From Corallium rubrum (taxonomy: Eukaryota; Cnidaria; Anthozoa; Scleralcyonacea; Coralliidae), in the NCBI GenBank assembly GCA_964035015.1, contig CAXIUP010000033.1:1-64000 (forward strand): DNA of 64,000 bases, read 5' to 3'. This document shows positions 8,667 to 18,559 of the stretch, in pieces (position 1 is the first letter of the stretch; each line of letters opens with the position of its first letter). The translations under genes were made by a program, and so were the position numbers. The notes beneath the pieces were generated by a model that did no database searches, had not been told where the DNA came from, and saw only the letters and a list, made by a program, of their open reading frames with translations.

Positions 8667-8822
8667 CGTAGGAAGCTAACGTTTCGAGCGAAGGCCCTTC
8701 GTCAGAGTTTCTCTCACGTTTCTCTCTGACGAAGGGCCTTCGCTCGAAACGTTAGACTCCTACGTTCTCTGTTTCGGCAGTATATCTAACCTTACTATAT
8801 TTCGATTGTTGTTTCTACCCTT
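8667..8822. mobile_element. Palindromic repeat family, copy at 8.7 kb
   Basis: Inverted arms AACGTTTCGAGCGAAGGCCC and GGGCCTTCGCTCGAAACGTT flank a short centre (TTTCTCTCACGTTTCTCT). The right arm continues through CTACGTTCTCTGTTTCGGCA into TATCTAACCTTACTATATTT. Further copies lie at 22268-22437/22955-22982 and 30182-30365, and an outer-arm fragment at 1901. The full-length form is a foldback element of about 290 bp. Confidence 0.85.
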
Positions 8823-9078
8823 CCTACGCAGCACGCTACTTTTATTACACTATTTCAATAAACGTTGTCGGTAAGAGGCGTCAAGCCTACGCGACCAGAC
8901 CGAAAGGGAGTATGGGTAGAAATGGAAATTCAATAGTTGGCAGACTGGCAATGGCGAGTGAAATGTCGAGAGACTAGAAATTGGTCTCCCTAGTTTCTCT
9001 CCAGAGAATACCATTTTGCGTGTCGTTTAGTTTTTCATATGACGAGCTTCATTTCACACCAGATTTCTATCTTTCCAG

Positions 9079-9348
9079 GCATTGCTCATCGTGGATATGG
9101 ACAAACATCTGAACAAGTATCCGTGGCTGAGGGCAGACGTTGTGCCAAAGCTGTTCGTAAAAGCGACAGCACGACCAACGGGTCTTTCTAAACTGATCAA
9201 AAAGCTGAAAGAAACATTGCGTCCGACCATGGACATGTCTGAAGCAGACGACACCAACACAGCGCAGCAGCGTTTCTTTTCTGACATAAAGAGTGAGCTA
9301 GAGGCTATAAATGCCAGAATGAGCCATGGAAGATCAACTGAACGATGA
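9079..9348 (+). CDS. TRPA: TRPA-family cation channel, last exon (C-terminal cytosolic tail)
   Basis: The acceptor TTTCTATCTTTCCAG ends at 9078 and the phase-0 exon starts GCA TTG CTC, matching the phase-0 donor at 1874. It encodes 89 residues, starting A-L-L-I-V-D-M-D-K-H-L and ending at TGA 9346-9348. The tail is charged and helical (LSKLIKKLKETLRP, then a Glu/Asp/Asn-rich end with KSELEAINARM). This fits the C-terminal coiled-coil region of TRPA channels. The join is inferred from phase, splice consensus and the continuity of amphipathic sequence after S6. No AATAAA signal is obvious in the next 80 bp, and repeat sequence starts by about 9428. Confidence 0.75.
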   Translation, partial: ALLIVDMDKHLNKYPWLRADVVPKLFVKATARPTGLSKLIKKLKETLRPTMDMSEADDTNTAQQRFFSDIKSELEAINARMSHGRSTER

Positions 9349-9630
9349 CTAACTAACTATACATAGCATATAGGTATCTGCGGTAGTTTAGTTATCTTTA
9401 AGACTGCATCAAATAACCTGTTGCCTCAAAGAGCGACTACATGCGTAAAAACGCCCTGCAATCAAGTTGTTATACAAAGCTTTTTCCAACAAGCCGTCAT
9501 TAGGATGCGTTAGCCACTGGCTGTTTGTTAACAAGTCTGTAACAAGTTGTTGACAACTTGTAACAATTAAGGTTGATGACTCCAACGGACTTGCGACAAA
9601 ATGCGAGAAAGATTTGTTACCGCTCTGCCC
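9349..9630 (+). other. TRPA 3' flank, then a fragment of the CGTAAAAA...CAACTTGTTG repeat family
   Basis: The first 80 bp are presumably 3' UTR. From about 9428 the sequence (ACATGCGTAAAAACGCC, CAAGTTGTT, TAACAAGTTGTTGACAACTT) matches the family whose large copy is at 21271-22264. No gene is seen. Confidence 0.5.
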
Positions 9631-9634
9631 TTAA

Positions 9635-10112
9635 AGTGTATATGAAACCAAAATTAAGTTTGTCTTATTTGAAAGAACTCTTAAAATAATGGGGAATATC
9701 AATTTATAGCTTTTTCATATTTTACTTAGTTCTTGAGATATTTAGACTTATGTGATATTCAAATGAGATAACTCATGGTTTGTTTTTTTTCTAATCAACA
9801 TATTCGAAAATCTCGAATATTTTTAGGATTATTGAATAAAATCACTTGAAACTTTGCATATTGCTACAGTTCATGCAACTAAACATGAAAGACAAGCTAC
9901 AAGTGATTTTGATCAATAATCTTAAAAATATTCACGATTTTCGAATATGTTAATTAGAAAAAAACGAACCATAAGTTATCTCATTTGAATATCACATAAG
10001 TCTAACTATCTCAAGAACTAAGTAAAATATGAAAAAGCTGTAAATTGATATTCCCCATTATTTTAAGAGTTCTTTCAAATAAGACAAACTTAATTTTCGT
10101 TTCATATACACC
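9635..10112. mobile_element. 478-bp foldback element flanked by TTAA
   Basis: Two long imperfect arms (about 9635-9865 and 9885-10112) are reverse complements along almost their whole length. For example, AAACTTTGCATATTGC lies near the centre, and outer termini read GTGTATATGAAAC / GTTTCATATACAC. TTAA lies at 9631-9634 and 10113-10116, fitting a TTAA-targeting (piggyBac-like) non-autonomous element. It has no coding capacity. Confidence 0.75.
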
Positions 10113-10116
10113 TTAA

Positions 10117-10897
10117 GGTGGAGTAATACGAGCAACAAATTGCTGCAACATTGTTGCGTTGCACGTTGAATGCATGTGTGACGGAATGCATGTGTGACGC
10201 AATACATTTGCATATCAAACAAAATGAAATATCTCAAAAACAAAGGGAAAAAGCGAAAATCTTCCAAAGAAGTTACCTTATCATTTTAAAAGTTCTTCCA
10301 AATAAGACAAGAAAAAATTTCGAGGTTAGGGACACTTTGAGAGTAAGCATGAGTAAAGTAATTGGCAACACTAAAATTTCTAACTTACAATATAAAATAA
10401 GTTGACTTTGTTTTGTAAGTTGTAAAAGTACGCTGTAATACAGTTGTTTAGTTTTATTATTATTAGTATGTTTCAATAAAGTATATCATTTATAGACCTC
10501 CGCTGGGGAAATTCGATGAAAAATTACCCCTCGGGGTATATGTATAATAATACCATGATCGCCTCGGATTCTTTCGTTCTCCGAGGGAATGTAAACCTCG
10601 TATTTCCCTCATCGCTCATGCAAGAGGGAAATTTATCCTTTGTCTTCTAATTTTCCCATGCATGTTGATGAGAGAAAATTAGAAGACAAAGAAATCCTTC
10701 TAATTTTCCCGTGCATGTTGATGAAGGAAAATTAGAAGACAAAGAAATCCTTTGTCTTCTTCTAATTTTCCCACTTGCATATATTTTACCTCATCAACAT
10801 GCACGGTAAAATTAGATGCAACTTCTCTGATCAACCGTGTAAATTTCCTGTCGGTAAGATTCTCAAAGTTTTCCTCGGCAATCATAATATTACAAAC
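10117..10897. repeat. Non-coding interval with three tandem hairpins
   Basis: No gene is recognised. At 10636-10790 the motif CTTTGTCTTCTAATTTTCCC alternates with its inverse GAAAATTAGAAGACAAAG around a GCATGTTGATGA loop. This gives three stacked hairpins of about 50-55 bp. CTCGGGG/CCCCTCGG-like short inverted pieces lie at 10500-10610. Confidence 0.6.
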
Positions 10898-11197
10898 TAA
10901 TTTTTTTTTATTTTTTTTTTATTTAATAATCTTTATACACGGTAGCCTTATCAGCTGTAGAAATAAAAATAAATACTAAAAATAAAAAGCTGTTTTTCAA
11001 AGGGCCGTGTTATCAACAATCAAAATACTATTAACAAATCTTATCTAATAAATCTAATAAACTATCTTAATGTCCTAAAACTAATATAACGGTTATCTTA
11101 CAATATATGATTTAAAAATTTACATAAAAATAATACGTTTCCACAAATGTTAACTAGTTCATTTTAAAAATAGAACGTTTCAGCTTACATGTTTGAG

Positions 11198-14188
11198 TCA
11201 ATTAAGAACTCTATTTTTATAATCTATTGTTTGAGAATTCCAGATTTTGGCGGCTGCGTAGCTGAAGCCCCTCTTCATAGCATTTGTTGTTGGTTTCGAT
11301 AGCATCAACATTAAGTTATTACTTCTTAAACTGTATTTTTCATTATTTGAAACACGAAACATTTCATTTATACCTTCAGGGCACTTATTTTGCAGAGCTT
11401 TTGTGACATACGATATAGTTTGTGAATTTCTGCGCTCTTGGAGATTGCTCCATCCTAATTTACAGAGGATGTCTTTTGAGCGTATATCATATGTATCTCC
11501 AGTAATAACCCTTGCCGCTCTATTTTGTAGTCTTTGAATTTTATCTTTTAACGTTTGGTTACAGTTACTCCAAACAAAGGAACAATAATCGAAATACGGC
11601 ATAACAAGAGAACGATATAATATTTCTAATGTATCTCTTTTAACATATGTTTTCGCTCGTCTAATAACTCCAATAGCCCTTGAGGCCTTAACGCTGATGC
11701 TATCGATTTGTTCTTTCCAACACAGTTTATCATCGATTATGACTCCCAAACTTTTGGTGGATTTTACCCGCTTTACTTCTTTATCTCCAATATTTATTTT
11801 AATTTCACTGTCATCAGGAATTTTGGAGATTCTCTGATATGAACCAATGATCATGTATTCTGTTTTATCAACATTAAGTGTTAACTTATTCACTGAAAGC
11901 CACTTATGAACATTTTCAAGTTCATCATTTAAACTTTTTTCAATATCACTGGCGGTTTGTCCAGTAACAGATAGGTTTGTATCATCAGCATACATAGCTG
12001 GTACAGAAGATTTTAAACAGTTTGGTAAATCATTAATATAGAGCAGAAAGAGCAGAGGACCCAGATTAGACCCCTGAGGAACCCCACAAGTAACAGGTTT
12101 TGATGAAGATATTGTGTTATTAACTCTGCACACCTGTGTTCGCCCATATAAGTATGAGGTAAACCATGTCAGTGCAGTATGTTGGACTCCATATAATTCC
12201 AATTTTCTAATAAGGATCTGATGGTCAACTGTATCAAAAGCTTTTTTGAGGTCAAGGAAAAGAACTCCATTAATAAGACCTGAGTCCATGTTAATTAACC
12301 AGGAGTTTGTTGTACAAAGCAGAGATGAAGTAGTGGAATGTCCTTCTCTGAAGCCTGATTGAAATTTGGTAAGGATATTCTTTTCCTTTAAGTAGCAATT
12401 GAGTTGACCACAAACCAATTTTTCAAATACTTTCGCAACAACTGATAAAACCGAAATGGGCCGATAATTTCCGCATTCTTGTTTATCCCCTGATTTATAA
12501 ATTGGTGAAACCCTGGCCTTTTTCCAGTCATCTGGGAAGATTCCAGAAATAAGAGAGCAGTTGTAAATATATGTCAGATACAAAGTAATCACATCACTTG
12601 AATCCTTTAAAATACTAACAGGTATCTTATCAGGGCCGCTAGCTTTAGAGACTTTCAACTTACTCAGAACCATTTCAACTTCATGAGTTGAAACAATTTT
12701 GAAATTAAAAATATCAGTAGCTGGTTCCATAAATTCTTCAAAATTATTACTATTTTGTGGGATCTGACTTGACAGATCTGGCCCAATTTTTGTGAAGTAA
12801 GTGTTAAGTGTATCCGCTATGTCTTTATTATCTGATAAATTTTTATCATTTACTTTTAAGCAAGGTATGTTCGTTGTTTTAGAACTTTTTCCAACAAGCT
12901 GGTTAATATTTTTCCACATTTCTTTCGGATTATTTCTTGTTTTATTGATTGCATCTTGAAAGTATTGTGTTTTTGTATTCCTGACTAACCTATTGACACT
13001 ATTTCTAGCTTGTTTATATGCCTCATGATAATAATCAGATTTTGTTTTAACTGCTCTCCTTTTCAGGTAATCACGATTATTAATTGCATTTTTTATCTCA
13101 TTATTTAACCAGGGAGCATATTTACTTCTCACCCTTCTAAGCCTAATGGGGGCATGTATTTCAGCAACCTGGTTAAATTTTTCTTTAAACTGCTCCCATA
13201 GTGTATTTGGGTCATCAGTACCCCAGTCACAATTTGATAAAATAGTAGAAAGATTATTTTTAAATTCAGATGATTTGTAATACTTAAAATTCCTAGATTC
13301 AACCATCTTGGGAGGGTTTTTACAAATGGAAATCTTTCTACAACCATATATGAGACTGTGGTCACTAACTCCCAAATGTATTACACCTGAGTTATTGATA
13401 TTTTCAGGTTTATTTGTTAAAAGCAAATCTATTAATGTTTCTGACTCTGCGGTTATTCGTGTTGGTTCTGTAATAAATTGAGTGAGTTGAAATAGGTTTA
13501 TAATATCGAGAAATCGTTCTGTTTGGTGAAGCCTTATATCTGCAATGAGATCACAGTTAAAATCTCCGACCAAAATAATTTCTTTATTTTCCCTGTCAAT
13601 ATTTTCAATAAGATTTTGAATTCTGTCAAATATTTCAATTCTTGTATTGGGTGGCCTATACAGGGTTGTCATAAGTAAAGGTTTACACTTATTTTTGATA
13701 ATTTCTATACAAATTGATTCAATATTCTCAGGGATTAGGTCATTTCGGTCTTTTATATTCAGATGATCCCTATAGTATATCGCCACACCACCCCCCTCAC
13801 GATTTCGATCTTTTCTAACGATGTTGTACCCATTAATCTGGATAACGTTATCATCTACATTGCTATCCAATCTAGTTTCATTAATGCTTACAACATCCAG
13901 TGGTTTATCATGTAAATAAAACCTTAATTGATCGATATACTTCGTGAGAGAAGATATATTTAAATGACCAACACGAAAACCTTTAAGTTTCTTGAGTTTA
14001 GTAATAATAGTATTATCAGTGTCACAGTAATCTACTGTTTCTTGTACATGGGATGATTGTGTTAGGTTTTCCTCAGAAGCCAATACAGGGCCCACTTCAC
14101 CAAAATCTGGAAACTCTCGGTAAAAATTACTGGATAAATTTAAGGGGTAAGCACTAAAATGTGGATTGAAGCCTATGCTAAAAACGTT
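11198..14188 (-). CDS. LINE ORF2: apurinic-like endonuclease and reverse transcriptase
   Basis: The open frame runs from just upstream of the ORF1 stop to TAA at 11198. Counted from GTG 14095 it is 965 residues. The endonuclease-exonuclease-phosphatase domain (about 35-255) shows HLN, INET, a GDFN block and SDHS catalytic blocks. The RT (about 470-760) has KASGPDKIP, FLDLKKAFDTVDH, the GVPQGS block and the catalytic YADD (about 702-705), followed by LNVDKTEYM. The C-terminal LINE domain follows. The endonuclease nicks target DNA and the RT primes on it. There is no ATG near the N-terminus: the first in-frame ATG falls inside the endonuclease domain. The frame overlaps the ORF1 stop by about 10 bases, which suggests reinitiation or a non-AUG start. 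No stop or frameshift is seen. Confidence 0.93.
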   Translation of the reverse strand, partial: NVFSIGFNPHFSAYPLNLSSNFYREFPDFGEVGPVLASEENLTQSSHVQETVDYCDTDNTIITKLKKLKGFRVGHLNISSLTKYIDQLRFYLHDKPLDVVSINETRLDSNVDDNVIQINGYNIVRKDRNREGGGVAIYYRDHLNIKDRNDLIPENIESICIEIIKNKCKPLLMTTLYRPPNTRIEIFDRIQNLIENIDRENKEIILVGDFNCDLIADIRLHQTERFLDIINLFQLTQFITEPTRITAESETLIDLLLTNKPENINNSGVIHLGVSDHSLIYGCRKISICKNPPKMVESRNFKYYKSSEFKNNLSTILSNCDWGTDDPNTLWEQFKEKFNQVAEIHAPIRLRRVRSKYAPWLNNEIKNAINNRDYLKRRAVKTKSDYYHEAYKQARNSVNRLVRNTKTQYFQDAINKTRNNPKEMWKNINQLVGKSSKTTNIPCLKVNDKNLSDNKDIADTLNTYFTKIGPDLSSQIPQNSNNFEEFMEPATDIFNFKIVSTHEVEMVLSKLKVSKASGPDKIPVSILKDSSDVITLYLTYIYNCSLISGIFPDDWKKARVSPIYKSGDKQECGNYRPISVLSVVAKVFEKLVCGQLNCYLKEKNILTKFQSGFREGHSTTSSLLCTTNSWLINMDSGLINGVLFLDLKKAFDTVDHQILIRKLELYGVQHTALTWFTSYLYGRTQVCRVNNTISSSKPVTCGVPQGSNLGPLLFLLYINDLPNCLKSSVPAMYADDTNLSVTGQTASDIEKSLNDELENVHKWLSVNKLTLNVDKTEYMIIGSYQRISKIPDDSEIKINIGDKEVKRVKSTKSLGVIIDDKLCWKEQIDSISVKASRAIGVIRRAKTYVKRDTLEILYRSLVMPYFDYCSFVWSNCNQTLKDKIQRLQNRAARVITGDTYDIRSKDILCKLGWSNLQERRNSQTISYVTKALQNKCPEGINEMFRVSNNEKYSLRSNNLMLMLSKPTTNAMKRGFSYAAAKIWNSQTIDYKNRVLN

Positions 14189-15812
14189 TTATTAAAGATA
14201 TAAAATCTTTAGCTAAAAGAGTAGTTCCAAATTTATTCAGATGGATACCTGAGCGATTTAAGCCCCTCTTGTCAATTTGATTATGCGATAATAATCCAAG
14301 CTTAGATTTAGAGCAATAATGATCAAGCAAAGAGTTTACCTCAATAACTTTTTCTGCATAATCATCAGATCTTGCCACAAGTGATGAAATTGTTACTCTG
14401 GTGGAGGGAGAGATTTCTTGAATGGTCTTGTGCAGATTCTTAGTCAAGTTGATAATCTGATTTGGCTCTTTTGTGGATAAATCATTTGTTCCAGCATGGA
14501 TAATAACATGTCCAGGCTTTTTAAGTAGTGAAGGTCTGATGTAATCTTTCATGTCCTCTAATGTAGCTCCTGGAAAACATTTAACATTCACTCGAGAATG
14601 AGTTGACTTGGTCAAGATATCTTGTCGTAAGCCCTTTAGTATAGAATCACCAAGAATAATCGTAGATTTTGTTGAGCTTTGTTCTGGCCTCTTTTGAGGT
14701 GACTTCTTATCACCCTTACCATTGCTGTTTACATTTCGGATTGGTAATTCGTTCTCATCTGAAACTCGAGTTGACCTTCGAGCCATTGAAGTTGTAGGCG
14801 TAGATTGAATTAGTGGTTGGTATCGGTTATTAGTTGGTAGATCATGCATACACTCTTCTGCTTTCGATTTCGTTGAGCAATTCTGACCATTACTCCCCTT
14901 TACTGTTTGCCAAGGCTGTTGAGATTGAGAATTGGTGTTTTGTAGATTGACATCAGGTTGTTGAGCTAGCACTTTGCTGTAATCTTCATTTATTATTCTC
15001 ATAGATGTTAATAAACTTGCTTTCTCATCTTGGAGATTCTTAATCGAGTCCTGTAATTCTTTGATGTAGGACTTTGCCTCTTCGTGCTCTAGCTTTAATC
15101 GATTGTTTTCTTCTTTCAGTTGATCATGATTGAGCATGGTATTTCTATCGGCTGAATCTAAAACGTATTCTTTGCCTGCCATCTTCATCTGTATAATGCT
15201 CAAGTCCTTTTGAATGCTTTTAATTTGCATACCAAACTCTAAGCATTTACATTTTGACTGGTTTGTTTGGCAAGTCTTCGTTTCATCGCCAGTCACGAGC
15301 ACACTGCCATTGTTTTCGTTGACTTCTAGTGACTGCAGTGTTGACTCGTCAAGTGTATAATCTATAAGCTTCGTTTCTACTACCGCATCTAGTTCCATGT
15401 CGTCACCGGCTTCGCTACCGATACAGTTATTGTCTTCTAGTTCAACGTTCTCCTGATATTTACAAGCTCTTTCTTTTAGATTCTTCTCCAAATAACATTC
15501 AGCGTTATCTTTAAGTAAAACGAGCTTCCCCTTGCTTGGGCCATACCACTTGACACTGAATTCTTTACTTGTAAAGAGTTTAGTTTCTCCGCCTGGTGAT
15601 GTCCATTTGCCAGATAGATTTAGGTCTACTGCAAAAAGATGTTTTAACTCTTTCATATTTCCTTCCCAAGAATATCTCTTTCCATCATATACTAAATTTC
15701 CATGTTGGATACAAGGTGATTGACTATTGATGTCAAGAATTGACTTCTTTTCTGGTGAATTTTCAATAGTCGAGTATATATTACTTGCAGACGCCATGTT
15801 GTTATCTCTCAT
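14178..15812 (-). CDS. LINE ORF1: coiled-coil protein with SGNH (esterase-like) domain
   Basis: The likely start is ATG 15812 (MRDNNMASASN), 544 residues; ATG 15797 is an alternative, and the longer frame to 15926 needs a TTG start. The N-terminal third contains YDGKRYSWEGNMKELKHLF and other unassigned sequence. A coiled coil (about residues 225-300, EENNRLKLEHEEAKSYIKEL) follows, then a polar linker. The C-terminal SGNH/GDSL-type hydrolase domain has GDSILKG (Ser block), HAGTNDLS (GxND block) and SGIHLNKFG (catalytic His block). ORF1 proteins with an esterase domain are typical of CR1-clade LINEs and bind element RNA or membranes. It ends TAG at 14178, with ORF2 beginning at once. Confidence 0.88.
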   Translation of the reverse strand: MRDNNMASASNIYSTIENSPEKKSILDINSQSPCIQHGNLVYDGKRYSWEGNMKELKHLFAVDLNLSGKWTSPGGETKLFTSKEFSVKWYGPSKGKLVLLKDNAECYLEKNLKERACKYQENVELEDNNCIGSEAGDDMELDAVVETKLIDYTLDESTLQSLEVNENNGSVLVTGDETKTCQTNQSKCKCLEFGMQIKSIQKDLSIIQMKMAGKEYVLDSADRNTMLNHDQLKEENNRLKLEHEEAKSYIKELQDSIKNLQDEKASLLTSMRIINEDYSKVLAQQPDVNLQNTNSQSQQPWQTVKGSNGQNCSTKSKAEECMHDLPTNNRYQPLIQSTPTTSMARRSTRVSDENELPIRNVNSNGKGDKKSPQKRPEQSSTKSTIILGDSILKGLRQDILTKSTHSRVNVKCFPGATLEDMKDYIRPSLLKKPGHVIIHAGTNDLSTKEPNQIINLTKNLHKTIQEISPSTRVTISSLVARSDDYAEKVIEVNSLLDHYCSKSKLGLLSHNQIDKRGLNRSGIHLNKFGTTLLAKDFISLIKRF

Positions 15813-15829
15813 TGACCTGAAGCAGGTGT

Positions 15830-15985
15830 GTGTAATAACATAACAAATAACATGATTTTTCGGGAAATTAGCGATTAAATTCCCCCTTTGCCTCGGGAAG
15901 ATTTGTAAAAGTCCTCGGGGCCGCAAATCTTCCCTCGGCTGCGGGAAATGTAATCGCTAATTTCCCTCAAGTCATGTTATTACTT
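15830..15985. repeat. Inverted-repeat hairpin at the 5' end of the LINE
   Basis: GGGAAATTAGCGATTAAATT near 15863 is inverted by AATGTAATCGCTAATTTCCC at about 15946-15966. An inner pair CTCGGGAAGATTTG / CAAATCTTCCCTCG follows. The whole 150 bp can fold back. It may be a LINE 5' UTR structure or a separate miniature element at the LINE edge. Confidence 0.6.
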
Positions 15986-16049
15986 ATAATATTTTTCCAC
16001 GCGTACTTTCGTATGAGGAAAATTTCGAGTTTCGAATATATACATTATA

Positions 16050-16964
16050 AGACCAAACTGGGACCAGTTGTGAAAAATGCAACATCAAGGTCTTCCAGCT
16101 AGGAAATGAGCCCGCGAGCCTGCGATGCTAGTGCAGTGTTCTGACTAGTGAGCTGTACGGAAGCCGGTTTCAATTCCTAGCCGGTCTTGCATTTTTGTGG
16201 CCACCGTTGACCTTCAGCGGGACCTTGACCTTCGGCGCGTGATCTTGCTTGTCTTGGACCTCACTTACGTCATACTCGACAACTATCGTGACATCATCGC
16301 CAGTCGGGTCAACGCCAGGTATTCCAGACGTTTACTTGGATTGATGGATTCATCGAAAGTCGAAGATACATAGGGTCAGAACAAATATATCTCGCTTCTC
16401 AAAGAACATGTTCAATATAGCATTCTTCGTAAATTTCGTGAAGTTCTAGGCTATACTACACGAAATACAATAGCTTTTAAATAAACACTCTACTTTATTA
16501 TGTTCACTCCAAATTATTCCCCTGCGCCTCCGGGTTTGTGTTTACAATCTTTAACTTCGCTGACGCTCAGACACTTTAAACTAAAATTTTAAACTACCAT
16601 GCTCCGTAAACTTCGTGTTGTTCTAATTCTTCTTAAATTTTGTGAAGTTCTAAGCGAAGCGTTTCGAAATATCAGCAAGTTTCACAGTCAATTGGAAACG
16701 CGGATTTCAAATTTCACTCACCCGTCAAAACAAAGAAACAGGAATATCTCCGCAAATGCGCAGTAGCGGTTGTGATTCACCCTTAAATTAGTATAATCGT
16801 ATTCCTTTTACTATTGATGTTGATAATACTTTTGATTATCGATTACTCTTGAAATTAGCCAGTGAGGTTTGGGGGCAAGACCAGATCGAGGTAACAGTGA
16901 AACTGCGCGGTGGACACATGCATGCGTAGCATGCCTATTTTCGCAACTGGTCCCGGTTTGGTCT
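16050..16964. mobile_element. Non-autonomous element of about 915 bp with 26-bp terminal inverted repeats, containing a tRNA-like stretch
   Basis: The ends AGACCAAACTGGGACCAGTT (16050) and its inverse AACTGGTCCCGGTTTGGTCT (ending 16964) differ at one position. No transposase frame is present. Inside, on the minus strand at about 16095-16185, is tRNA-like sequence (AGCTCACTAGTCAGAACACTG then CTAGCATC) with A-box- and B-box-like segments, pointing to a captured tRNA-Ala-like or SINE fragment. The target duplication is not clear. Confidence 0.6.
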
Positions 16965-17556
16965 ATTCTATATATTCTTAGGACATTAGGCTGATGCGGT
17001 ATTGAAAAAATACGGAATACCGATACCCGAAAAAAATACCGATAATACCAACATATCGATATTTCATCGCAACAGAAACTTAATGTGTATCCACCAAGCG
17101 AAAAAATGTTGCGGTTTTTCACAAAAAACTTCGCCGTTTTTCGTGGTAAATCTAGCGCGTACATTTATCATCATCTCATTGACATCGGCAGTGGAAGATA
17201 CGGAGGCACAGAGTGAAGAAGAAGCTTGTTGGTTCTTTTTGTCTCGGGAGCTGTATGAGTTAGTGATTTGTCTTAAGATGAGGCATGAGATTGGATTACG
17301 TAGCTTCCCTTATATTCTTTATGGCTTTCCTGCAGATTTGACACGTATACGTAGGATCGTCTTTTCCCTTTCTGAAATACAAATTCCAAACATATTGGCA
17401 TATTGCAAACTAGTAACCTTTTACCTTCAGAAGCAAGACGTAAGAAACGAGATGTTGACAGTTTCAATATAGAACTCGCATGCACTGCATCTGTTGCATA
17501 TGCTCTTTCTATATTTAATATCGGATTTCTGCCAAAAAATTTCGAAGACTGTGATC

Positions 17557-18542
17557 CACAGAAATAATATACCTAGAATGCGGGTTCCTATCTCCTGTCA
17601 GTCAAAAAATTGTCGCCACAAAATGGCGGATTTATAAGGGCAAAAGGAACTCGCCCTAGGACCTTTTTACAGTTTTTGACACGGCCGCGGTTGGTAACCG
17701 GTGTGGAGTGGACGATCGATGTTTTTTAGCACTGAATTTCTTTGTTTTTTTACGCTGGGAAATTTACTGGATTAGTGAATTTAACGATAAAGGCATGTGA
17801 AGTGCAATAACCTTCGCCAAAACATTTCGAACATCAAACTCTGGATGTAGAAATGGCGACGACAGCGGCCTTTTAATACGAATGATTTTAGTGTTTTTAC
17901 TGTTTTACATTATATTTGAATGATATCCACTTGCCCATCTGTATGTGATTTATACTGAATGTGGGTGGAGGATTAATCCAGGAGACAGTAAGTGTTTTAT
18001 TCATTTTTATCCAATCTAATAGGGATTTCTAGCTTGTGATTTTTGAAATATAAAATATGTTTATGCACCTGTCGTACTTTTTATACATCAGTCTTTTCGA
18101 CATCTATTTATAGACATTTTAAACCCGTGTTTTTCTTAAGATTTTCTCCTAGTTTCCATTATGTATTTGATTAGTTTCTTTTCTTTTTCGTTTTTCTGAG
18201 TTTCAAGTTTAGCATGAGCCTATCTTTTTGTTGCTTTTTGTAATTGTGGTGAATTGATCGAAATATAATTTTGAACTTATAGTTTTTAGTACGTTTAATA
18301 AAGCAAGTGTCTTGTAAATTGTTTTATTTTATGCTGTGTATGTGGCTGATTTGTTGTCATGCATGTATCCAATTTATCCTATGAAACGTCGTCCAATTCT
18401 TTATTTTGAGAGGCGATCATTGTTGTATATTTATCCCACCCCTTTGCAAAATTCAAAATGGCGGATCTATAAGGGCAAAATAAAATTTATTTGGACACCT
18501 GTCACGTGACAGAGCACGCATTCTAGGTCTATTATTTCTATG
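17557..18542. mobile_element. Nested hAT-like non-autonomous element, 986 bp, target duplication CTGTGATC
   Basis: The left end CACAGAAATAATATACCTAG and right end (inverse of CATAGAAATAATAGACCTAG) form inverted repeats of about 26 bp. They are flanked by the 8-bp direct repeat CTGTGATC at 17549-17556 and 18543-18550. Termini starting CA with an 8-bp duplication indicate hAT. The subterminal direct motif AAAATGGCGGAT(T/C)TATAA occurs at about 17621 and 18460. No coding capacity. Confidence 0.88.
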
Positions 18543-18559
18543 CTGTGATCGCACTTTAA

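Larger units (their letters stand above)
10898..15985 (-). mobile_element. Nearly full-length CR1-like LINE (non-LTR retrotransposon)
   Basis: On the minus strand the order is 5' region with an inverted-repeat hairpin (15985-15830), ORF1 with coiled coil and SGNH hydrolase, ORF2 with endonuclease and RT, then a 3' UTR of about 270 bp ending in an A-rich tail (TAAATAAAAAAAAAATAAAA on minus, about 10900-10925). Both ORFs are uninterrupted, so the copy is young. The 5' boundary is approximate. An AATATTAT string occurs at both flanks (about 10880-10895 and 15985-16000) and could be a target duplication, but it is too short and AT-rich to be sure. Confidence 0.85.

Noticed and set aside
8720-8760. 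Hammerhead-ribozyme-like core CTGACGA ... CGAAAC in the palindromic repeat, with ACGTT upstream
   Set aside because: A short stem II and stem III can be drawn, but there is no stem I between the putative cleavage site and CTGACGA, and an extra A follows the core. The motif is simply one arm of the palindrome.
10700-10885. 61-codon minus-strand frame next to the LINE 3' end
   Set aside because: It overlaps the tandem hairpins, and its sequence is explained by the inverted GAAAATTAGAAGACAAAG motifs at its C-terminal end; no homologue is recognised.
17002-17472. 156-codon plus-strand frame as a gene or hAT transposase fragment
   Set aside because: It begins in the subterminal repeat of the hAT-like element, lacks any hAT catalytic or BED-finger motif, and has no supporting context.
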